Positions 5,910-11,232 of a stretch of 11,232 bases of DNA are shown here, piece by piece. Below the pieces are notes generated by a model. That model was not told the origin of the DNA, did no database searches, and worked only from the letters and a program-made list of their open reading frames with translations. This DNA is from an uncultured Corynebacterium sp. (lineage in GTDB: Bacteria; Actinomycetota; Actinomycetes; Mycobacteriales; Mycobacteriaceae): assembly GCF_947253065.1 (NCBI RefSeq), contig NZ_CAMXWS010000046.1:1-11232 (forward strand), in the 5' to 3' direction. A program made the translations under genes and the position numbers. Every line of letters starts with the position of its first letter. Position 1 is the stretch's first letter.

Positions 5910-6791
5910 TTAGTTCTCCCCGGCTTCCGCGCCGTAGGACGCGCCGAGACGCCATGCGGCAGCGACATCGACAGCATCGCGAGAAACGTCGACTTCGTGT
6001 ACGCGGACTGCCCACGCGCCGAGGTGCGCGCTGACTGCGGTGACCGCCGCGGTCGCGGGGTCCGCGAGCGATGGGTTCGCCTCCAGCCCGCGGTTCGCGC
6101 GGATCTCAGTGAGGAAACGCTTGCGGGATGCGCCGACGAGAATCGGCAGGTCGCCAGAGATGAACTCTGGCAAAGCGTTCAGTAGAGCCCAGTTATCAGC
6201 AGCGGTCTTGGCAAAGCCGAGGCCCGGATCGAGCACGATCTGGGAGTGCTCCACGCCCGCGGCGACAGCATTGTCGGTGAGGCGTGCGAGCGTTTCGTGC
6301 ACATCAGCCACGACATCGCCGCCGTGGTCAGCAGAACCCGCGGCGTCGCCGAAGTCCGCATTGTGCACCGTGCGCCAGTGCATGAGGCACACCGGCAGGC
6401 CGGTCTCCGCCATCACGCGGTACATGTCCGGATCAGCCAGGCCACCGGAGACATCATTGATCATGTCCACGCCAGCTTCCGCGGCAACAGCAGCCGTGGA
6501 TGCGCGCATCGTGTCCACCGATGTGCGGATTCCTTCGGCGTGCAGCGCCTCAATCACCGGCTTGACGCGCTCGGCTTCCAGTTCAGCGGGCACGCGGGTT
6601 GCACCCGGGCGGGTCGATTCCGCACCGACATCGATCATGTCCGCGCCCTGCGCCACTAGCTCCTTCGCGTGCGCGATAGCGCGGTCGCGGTCGAGCCATT
6701 TTCCGCCGTCGGAAAAGCTGTCTTCCGTGACATTCACAATGCCCATGACCAGCGTGCGGCTGGGCGTAGTTAGATCTGCAACAGTGACCAT
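5910..6791 (-). CDS. folP: Dihydropteroate synthase
   Basis: 293 residues, slightly longer than many FolP proteins. It condenses 6-hydroxymethyldihydropterin pyrophosphate with p-aminobenzoate to form dihydropteroate and is the sulfonamide target. Motifs in order: GIVNVTEDSFSDGG (17-30), GAESTRPG (56-63, the loop contacting p-aminobenzoate), SVDT (91-94), NDVSGG (112-117), LDPGLGFAKT (187-196), GASRKRF (220-226) and RVHEVDV (263-269). Catalytic and substrate-loop residues look intact, and I see no unusual resistance-type insertion in the STRPG loop. The start at 6791 lies 2 nt after the folE TAA, with AGAGGG 5 nt upstream. No p-aminobenzoate genes are in the window. Confidence 0.97.
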   Translation of the reverse strand: MVTVADLTTPSRTLVMGIVNVTEDSFSDGGKWLDRDRAIAHAKELVAQGADMIDVGAESTRPGATRVPAELEAERVKPVIEALHAEGIRTSVDTMRASTAAVAAEAGVDMINDVSGGLADPDMYRVMAETGLPVCLMHWRTVHNADFGDAAGSADHGGDVVADVHETLARLTDNAVAAGVEHSQIVLDPGLGFAKTAADNWALLNALPEFISGDLPILVGASRKRFLTEIRANRGLEANPSLADPATAAVTAVSAHLGAWAVRVHEVDVSRDAVDVAAAWRLGASYGAEAGEN

Positions 6792-6793
6792 AA

Positions 6794-7396
6794 TTACCCT
6801 CTGATCAGGCTCAATACTTCAGCGCGCGATGCAGCATTGCGTTTGAATCCGCCGCGCACAGCCGACGTCGTCGTCATTGCGCCCGGCTTCCGGATACCAC
6901 GCATTGCCATGCACAGGTGCTCACATTCGATGACCACGATCACGGATTGTGCATTCAGCTTATCGACGAGCGCATCCGCAATCTGACTCGTCAACCTCTC
7001 CTGCACCTGCGGCCGCTTGGCGTACATATCCGCCAGTCGTGCCAGCTTGGACAAACCAGTCACGTGGCCGTCCTCGCCAGGGATGTAGCCGATGTGCGCC
7101 ACACCGTAGAAGGGCACCAAGTGGTGCTCACACGTGGAGTAAATCGGCACATCACGCACCAGCACGAGTTCTTCGTGGTTTTCCGCGAAGGTCTTTTCCA
7201 GCACCGTCGTCGGATCCGTGTGCAGGCCGGCGAAGACTTCTTCGTAGGCACGCGCGACACGTGCTGGGGTCTCCAGCAGACCTTCGCGGTTCGGGTCCTC
7301 CCCTACCGCAAGCAGCAGTTCACGAACTGCTGCTTCAGCGCGTTGCCGATCAAATGCCGGTCGCTGCTCCACGCCAGTCTTATCGGTCTCACTCAT
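6794..7396 (-). CDS. folE: GTP cyclohydrolase I
   Basis: 200 residues from the ATG at 7396. It converts GTP to 7,8-dihydroneopterin triphosphate, the first committed step of folate synthesis. The zinc ligands are recognisable: Cys89 and His92 in STCEHH and Cys162 in ECEHLC. Other hallmarks are EDPNREGLLETPxRVARAY (33-51), VPFYGVAHIGYIP (94-106), GLSKLAR (114-120) and MRGIRKPG (165-172). The frame continues upstream to 7588, but that part overlaps the ftsH tail. AGGAGG 7 nt before 7396 and the normal FolE N-terminus fix the start. The ATG lies 8 nt inside the ftsH end, so the genes are coupled. This is the zinc type (FolE1). The phosphatase that removes the triphosphate is not in the window. 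Confidence 0.97.
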   Translation of the reverse strand: MSETDKTGVEQRPAFDRQRAEAAVRELLLAVGEDPNREGLLETPARVARAYEEVFAGLHTDPTTVLEKTFAENHEELVLVRDVPIYSTCEHHLVPFYGVAHIGYIPGEDGHVTGLSKLARLADMYAKRPQVQERLTSQIADALVDKLNAQSVIVVIECEHLCMAMRGIRKPGAMTTTSAVRGGFKRNAASRAEVLSLIRG

Positions 7397-9881
7397 CTTC
7401 AGGCCTCCTGTGCCGCGGTTCATACTGCTCTTCTGGTCGGGGCAGCTGCTCAGTCGGTGCATCGCCTTCGCTCCAATTCGGCTTTGCCAACCCCGATGAA
7501 TCAGCACTCGGCGACTCCTCGCCAGCATTCTGGTTAGCGTCCTTGCGCTCATCCGCACGGTCGTCCCACACGTGGTCCGGCTGCTCATTTTCCGGCAGAC
7601 GGAAACCGATCACCTCAGTGGGCTGCGCTGCCTGCTGCGTCGGATTCTGTGGCTGGGTCTGCGGTGCGTTCTGCTGCTGATTGTTCACCGGGTACTGCGC
7701 TTCGCCAGGGTGCTGGGCATTGCGGTTATCGCCGCTGAAGGACCAGTCGGCCGGTGGCTGGGGGCCGTCGTAACGCGGTTGATTTTGCTGGCCCGGGTTG
7801 GGCTGCCACTGGTTCGGATTCGGCTGGTTCTGCCCCTGCTGGTTCCGGTCTTGCGGGAGCCAGCGGTTATTCAGCTCTGCTTCACGCTCAGCTTGACGGC
7901 GGGCGCGGGCCTTCTGGGAGGCCTCGAGCAGGGAGAATTTCTTCGGCGGTTCCTCGCCGCGCTCCTCAGCCAACTCAACTGGGGTCTTCACCGGTTCGCG
8001 GCCAATCTGACGGGGGAAGCGGGAATCCACAATCTCAAGGCCGGAGCCCTTCGGCTCAATGCCATCGAAGATTGCTTCCAGGTCACCGCGACGCAGAGTC
8101 TCCTTCTCCAACAGCTTGGAAGCGAGAGTGTCCAGGTAGTCGCGGTGCTCAGCGAGGATGGAGTAGGCGCGGGCATGGGCGGCGTCGATAAGCTCGTGCA
8201 CCTCGCGGTCGATCGTCTCAGCGATGGCTGGCGAATAATCCAGCGTGCCGCCACCCATTGCGCGGGCGAACGGGTCGCCGGCTTCGTCTCCGTATTTGAC
8301 GGTGCCGAGCGCGGAGCTCATGCCGTATTCCATGACCATGCCGCGTGCGATCTTGGTGGCCTGCTCAATATCGGCAGAGGCACCCGTGGTGGGCTCACCG
8401 AAGACGAGTTCTTCTGCCGCGCGGCCGCCCATGGCGAAGACCAGGCGTGCGAAGAGCTCATCGCGGTTGTACATGCCCTTGTCGTCCTCGGCTGCAGTCA
8501 TGGCGTGGCCGCCGGTGCGTCCGCGGGCAAGGATGGTCACCTTGTACACGCGCTCGATGTCCTTGAGCGCCCACGCGGAGAGCGTGTGACCGCCTTCGTG
8601 GTACGCGGTGACCTTCTTTTCCTTCTCAGAAATCACCTTTGACGAGCGACGCGGACCACCGATGACGCGGTCGGTCGCTTCCTCCAGCGCGTCGGCCGTG
8701 ATCACGTTGCCGCCAATGCGGGCGGTGAGCAGCGCAGCTTCGTTGAGGACATTCGCCAGGTCCGCACCCGACATGCCTGCGGTGCGCTTGGCCAGCGACT
8801 TCAAATCCACATCCGGACCCAATGGCTTACCCTTTGCGTGCACACCAAGGATCATTTCGCGGCCGGCCAGATCCGGGTTGGTCACCGGGATCTGACGGTC
8901 GAAACGGCCCGGGCGGAGCAACGCCGGATCCAGGATGTCTGGGCGGTTCGTCGCCGCGATAAGGATGACGCCCTCACGGTCACCGAAGCCGTCCATCTCC
9001 ACGAGCAACTGGTTCAGGGTCTGCTCGCGCTCATCGTGTCCACCACCGGTGCCGGAGCCACGCTGGCGACCGACCGCATCGATCTCGTCGACGAAGATGA
9101 TGCACGGGCTGTTCTCACGTGCCTGCTTAAACAGATCACGCACACGGGAGGCACCGACACCGACGAACATCTCCACGAAATCCGAACCGGAAATGGAATA
9201 GAACGGCACTCCTGCCTCACCGGCGACAGCACGGGCAAGCAGCGTCTTACCAGTACCGGGAGGGCCGTAGAGCAGCACGCCGCGCGGAATCTTCGCGCCC
9301 AGCTGCTCGTAGATTTCCGGATCCTGCAGGAAGTCCTTGATCTCCTGCAGCTCATCCACTGCTTCGTCCGCACCAGCGACATCCGCGAAGGTATTCGTCG
9401 GCATGTCCTTGGACAGCTTCTTCGCCCGCGAACCACCGATGCCGAACATGCCGCCACCAGCCTGCATGCGGTACATGAAGAAGAAGATCAGGCCGAAGAT
9501 CAACAGCATCGGCAGCATGAAGCCCAGCATGGACATCAGGAACGATTCCTGCGTCACATTCGTGGTGTACGAATCTGCCTCCGCGCCCTTGACCGCGTTG
9601 AAAATATCCGGGGTAGTCCGCGCCGGGTACTGCGCCTGGATCTCTTCGATCCCTTCGCGTTCCTCAACGGTGATCGGCTCACGCAGGGTCAGCCGGACAC
9701 GCTGCTCGCGGTCGTCGATTTGCGCTTCCTCGACGTTTTTCTCAGCAAGCTGTTGCAGCGCAACAGAGGTGTCTACCTCGGCATAATTACGCGAATCATC
9801 CCCGATCAAAGTGACCAGGTACAGCAAAATAAGCAGAACGGCACCGATGATGCCGTAACGCGCGACGTTCTTGTTATTCAT
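7389..9881 (-). CDS. ftsH: ATP-dependent zinc metalloprotease FtsH
   Basis: 830 residues, longer than the ~640 of E. coli because of its tail. A membrane hexamer that unfolds and degrades membrane and regulatory proteins. Membrane helices at about 9-26 and 113-137 flank an extracytoplasmic domain. AAA+ motifs: Walker A GPPGTGKT (206-213), pore loop FVEMFVG (235-241), Walker B IIFVDEID (261-268), TNRP (311-314) and arginine fingers in RPGRFDR (323-329). The protease has HEGGH (428-432, Glu429 catalytic; HEAGH in many phyla, HEGGH in actinobacteria) and Asp504 in ASADIEQAT as third zinc ligand. Residues ~670-770 are rich in Gln, Asn and Pro, and the end is acidic. This tail looks disordered. 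The ATG at 9881 follows a weak AGGA. The 112-bp gap to hpt could hold a promoter, but I see no clear one. Confidence 0.98.
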   Translation of the reverse strand: MNNKNVARYGIIGAVLLILLYLVTLIGDDSRNYAEVDTSVALQQLAEKNVEEAQIDDREQRVRLTLREPITVEEREGIEEIQAQYPARTTPDIFNAVKGAEADSYTTNVTQESFLMSMLGFMLPMLLIFGLIFFFMYRMQAGGGMFGIGGSRAKKLSKDMPTNTFADVAGADEAVDELQEIKDFLQDPEIYEQLGAKIPRGVLLYGPPGTGKTLLARAVAGEAGVPFYSISGSDFVEMFVGVGASRVRDLFKQARENSPCIIFVDEIDAVGRQRGSGTGGGHDEREQTLNQLLVEMDGFGDREGVILIAATNRPDILDPALLRPGRFDRQIPVTNPDLAGREMILGVHAKGKPLGPDVDLKSLAKRTAGMSGADLANVLNEAALLTARIGGNVITADALEEATDRVIGGPRRSSKVISEKEKKVTAYHEGGHTLSAWALKDIERVYKVTILARGRTGGHAMTAAEDDKGMYNRDELFARLVFAMGGRAAEELVFGEPTTGASADIEQATKIARGMVMEYGMSSALGTVKYGDEAGDPFARAMGGGTLDYSPAIAETIDREVHELIDAAHARAYSILAEHRDYLDTLASKLLEKETLRRGDLEAIFDGIEPKGSGLEIVDSRFPRQIGREPVKTPVELAEERGEEPPKKFSLLEASQKARARRQAEREAELNNRWLPQDRNQQGQNQPNPNQWQPNPGQQNQPRYDGPQPPADWSFSGDNRNAQHPGEAQYPVNNQQQNAPQTQPQNPTQQAAQPTEVIGFRLPENEQPDHVWDDRADERKDANQNAGEESPSADSSGLAKPNWSEGDAPTEQLPRPEEQYEPRHRRPEDE
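7404..7409 (-). promoter_or_regulatory. folE ribosome binding site (AGGAGG) inside ftsH
   Basis: A full AGGAGG 7 nt before the ATG at 7396 lies within the last codons of ftsH. It decides the folE start against the longer open frame, which would run 200 bp back into ftsH. Confidence 0.85.
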
Positions 9882-9993
9882 CTAGTCCTGTTGTGGGTAA
9901 GTAGCCAAAAGTTGCAGTTCCTACAGCCTACTCACCGTGGCAAGTTCAGCACTGCGGACGGTACACAATCCGCCAACGCCTGCGCGATGCGCA

Positions 9994-10650
9994 CTAGATT
10001 TCGACGGACTCCGGCCCCTCTTCGCGCGACGGCACGAGCTGGTCATCCGTGTCCGAGTACACGCGCGGGTGCAGCGTGCCCACGTACGGCAGGTCGCGGT
10101 AGCGCTCCGCGTAGTCCAAGCCGTAGCCAATGACGAATTCATTCGGGATATCAAAGCCGACGTCCAGCAGATCAATCTTCGCCGTCTGCACCTCAGGCTT
10201 ACGCAGCAGCGTGATCACATTCAGGCTCTTCGGCTGACGGCCAGACAGGTTCTTTAGCAGCCACGACAAGGTCAGACCCGAGTCGATGATGTCCTCCACG
10301 ACCAGCACGTCACGGCCGGAGATCTCCTTGTCCAGGTCCTTCATAATGCGCACGACACCCGAGCTCGTCGTCGAATTGCCGTAGCTGGACACCGCCATGA
10401 ATTCCACTTCCGACGGGATCGACAACGCACGAGCGAAATCGGTGAGGAAGTACACCGCACCCTTGAGCACGCACACCAGGATGAGGTCATTGTCCGCATC
10501 GCGGTACATCTCGGAGACCTTGTCCGCCATCTCCTGGATGCGGTCCTTCAGCTCATCCTCAGGGATCAGGATTGCCTCAACATCCTCGCCGTAGCGGTGC
10601 GGCGGGACATCGAAATTCTTAGTTTCGCTCAGCCTCGTTCCTTCAGCCAT
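9994..10650 (-). CDS. hpt: Hypoxanthine phosphoribosyltransferase
   Basis: 218 residues. It salvages hypoxanthine (and usually guanine) with PRPP to give IMP/GMP. Motifs: LVCVLKGAVYF (58-68, pyrophosphate loop), SSYGNSTTSSGVV (88-100, flexible catalytic loop), VLVVEDIIDSGLTL (115-128, PRPP signature), LLRKPEV (148-154) and IPNEFVIGYGLDYAERYRDLPYVG (168-191). The family core ends near HPRVY (195-199), so about 19 acidic residues form a C-terminal extension. The ATG at 10650 has no good ribosome site. CAAGAT at -12 to -7 could be a -10 giving a leaderless mRNA, which is common in actinobacteria. Next to tilS and ftsH, as in many bacteria. Confidence 0.96.
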   Translation of the reverse strand: MAEGTRLSETKNFDVPPHRYGEDVEAILIPEDELKDRIQEMADKVSEMYRDADNDLILVCVLKGAVYFLTDFARALSIPSEVEFMAVSSYGNSTTSSGVVRIMKDLDKEISGRDVLVVEDIIDSGLTLSWLLKNLSGRQPKSLNVITLLRKPEVQTAKIDLLDVGFDIPNEFVIGYGLDYAERYRDLPYVGTLHPRVYSDTDDQLVPSREEGPESVEI

Positions 10651-10780
10651 ACCGCTATCTTGCCAGAAGATCGCTTATCGACGACTCCCCCGCCCCCTCA
10701 TTCCTCACCCCAGCCACTCTGTCCTTCGATACGCCGGAGGTATCCGGAGATATACGGGCAACACCCAGCCTGAATACGGT

Positions 10781-10874
10781 GCCACTAGATGCGTTTGAAA
10801 GCGCTTCCTAAATCCCCAGGTCATCTGTTTTCACTGTGACGGAAGTGACTCGGATCTCAAACGCATCTAGTGGC
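10781..10874. repeat. Perfect 18-bp inverted repeat spanning a 94-bp element
   Basis: GCCACTAGATGCGTTTGA (10781-10798) is repeated exactly inverted at 10857-10874, with 58 bp between. Nested inside is a 7-bp stem with one G-U pair (10802-10808 with 10841-10847), and inside that GTCA/TGAC (10820-10823 with 10837-10840). An RNA from either strand could therefore fold into one long hairpin. There is no T-run after either arm, no clear target duplication and no coding frame. It could be a miniature inverted-repeat element, a dispersed genomic repeat, a structured RNA or a protein-binding site. The repeat is certain; its nature is not. Confidence 0.85.
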
Positions 10875-10903
10875 GTTCTACGTGCTGCGCGAGACGTGGC
10901 ATG

Positions 10904-10938
10904 TGCAGCGTGCGAGAGACGGTATGCAGCGTGCGAGA
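10904..10938. repeat. Direct repeat TGCAGCGTGCGAGA, 21-bp period
   Basis: TGCAGCGTGCGAGA occurs at 10904-10917 and again at 10925-10938. A degenerate third copy (TGCTGCGCGAGA) begins at 10883. All lie just past the tilS stop on the minus strand, between it and the 18-bp inverted repeat. The ~21-bp spacing equals two helical turns. Confidence 0.75.
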
Positions 10939-10943
10939 CTCGG

Positions 10944-11232
10944 CTAACCGACAACTAGAAAACTCTCGATGCGGGCGACGCTAAGGCCGCCACCGATCAC
11001 CACGGGGCCCTGCCCGTGCCAGTCGGTGCAAAGACGCTCGATATCCGCCAGCTGCGCACCGCCGATTGTTTGTTGCCCTTGCTCGCGCAGCCACGCGAGG
11101 ATCCGGCGCCGGCGGACAGGTGCTGGGGTGGCCGCCAAGGCAGAACAGTCATTGGTCGGGCCGAGGTCGAATAGATTAGAAACGAGTTCTTGATCAGCCA
11201 CGATCCGTTCCGCAGTGCGGGCAAGAGCCGGA
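10944..11232 (-). CDS. tilS: tRNA(Ile)-lysidine synthase, C-terminal end (5' part outside window)
   Basis: Only the last ~95 codons are visible, and the frame is open to the right edge. TilS adds lysine to C34 of the CAU-anticodon tRNA-Ile so that it reads AUA. The catalytic SGGxDS motif lies outside the window. The identification rests on the segment PALARTAERIVADQELVSN near the edge, which fits the end of the PPase-like region where TilS proteins read RTAxxLRxDxxLL. Further support comes from the RRRRILAWLREQG helix, GGAQLADIERLCTDWHGQGPV in the C-terminal domain of actinobacterial TilS, and the position before hpt and ftsH. The GTG at 11199-11201 is internal, not a start. Confidence 0.85.
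   Translation of the reverse strand, partial: PALARTAERIVADQELVSNLFDLGPTNDCSALAATPAPVRRRRILAWLREQGQQTIGGAQLADIERLCTDWHGQGPVVIGGGLSVARIESFLVVG

Larger units (their letters stand above)
10651..10943. other. tilS-hpt intergenic region (293 bp)
   Basis: No gene is supported here. From the right, it holds direct repeats next to the tilS stop and the 18-bp inverted-repeat element. About 130 bp then leads to hpt, including a C-rich stretch on the plus strand (10686-10697) and a small CCGGA/TCCGG hairpin (10734-10747). A promoter for hpt is expected in this last part; A/T-rich TATATC on the minus strand near 10750 is one weak -10 candidate. I see no hairpin with a T-run for ending tilS transcription. 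Confidence 0.6.

Noticed and set aside
5148..6185. Plus-strand frame of 345 codons across folK, folB and folP
   Set aside because: It is antisense to three clearly identified enzymes, and its composition is typical of an antisense shadow.
7397..7588. N-terminal extension of folE to the ATG at 7588
   Set aside because: It would overlap ftsH by 200 bp and adds residues not found in FolE proteins; AGGAGG directly precedes the ATG at 7396.
9981..9993. Small hairpin TGCGC-GAT-GCGCA just after the hpt stop
   Set aside because: Only five base pairs and no T-run follow on the minus strand, so it does not support an intrinsic terminator between hpt and ftsH.
8838..10133. Plus-strand frame of 431 codons across ftsH and into hpt
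   Set aside because: It is antisense to the strongly conserved AAA+ domain of FtsH and crosses two real genes; the product is His/Arg-rich with no motif or ribosome site.
10781..10874. The 18-bp inverted repeat as an ordinary intrinsic terminator for tilS
   Set aside because: The 58-bp loop is far too long and neither strand has a T-run after the arm; kept as a repeat of unknown role.
10883..10938. Direct repeats as a CRISPR array
   Set aside because: Only two exact 14-bp copies and one degenerate copy, with 7-bp gaps instead of ~30-bp spacers, and no cas genes.

Overview
The window looks like chromosomal DNA of a Corynebacterium or a close mycolic-acid-producing relative. The evidence is the moderately high GC (roughly 60% by eye), the actinobacterial type of FtsH (HEGGH zinc motif, long Gln/Asn/Pro-rich tail), and a gene order matching the tilS-hpt-ftsH-folE-folP-folB-folK-DUF3180-DUF6779-DUF2520-panC cluster I know from Mycobacterium and Corynebacterium. 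The species cannot be named from the sequence alone.

Layout, left to right. Positions 1-439 (minus) hold the 5' part of a gene for a degenerate J-domain-like protein with an Ala-Ala-Gly tandem repeat; it runs off the left edge. Positions 440-723 are a divergent intergenic region with candidate promoters, an 8-bp inverted repeat, regularly spaced CTAG sites and a 10-bp palindrome. Positions 724-1923 (plus) hold a gene for a single-pass membrane-anchored, six-cysteine exported protein of unknown function. Its stop codon overlaps that of the convergent panC-like gene. From 1920 to 9881 all genes are on the minus strand and nearly all touch or overlap (transcription right to left): ftsH, folE, folP, folB, folK, a DUF3180 membrane protein, a DUF6779-like membrane protein, a DUF2520-like protein and a PanC-like protein. 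hpt (9994-10650) lies 112 bp upstream of ftsH. tilS (10944 to the right edge) is cut by the window and separated from hpt by about 290 bp that holds a perfect 18-bp inverted repeat and short direct repeats.

Functionally, folE, folB, folK and folP give four enzymes of dihydropteroate synthesis from GTP. FtsH is the membrane AAA+ protease, Hpt salvages purines and TilS modifies tRNA-Ile. The two genes at the distal end resemble the actinobacterial DUF2520-PanC pair, which suggests a folate-pantothenate connection. In this window both appear to have lost residues their families need: the DUF2520-like protein lacks the dinucleotide-binding glycine loop, and the PanC-like protein lacks several ATP- and pantoate-binding residues. 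This paired divergence is the most interesting protein-level signal. The 94-bp inverted-repeat element between tilS and hpt is the most interesting non-coding one. I see no insertion sequence, CRISPR array, rRNA or tRNA gene.
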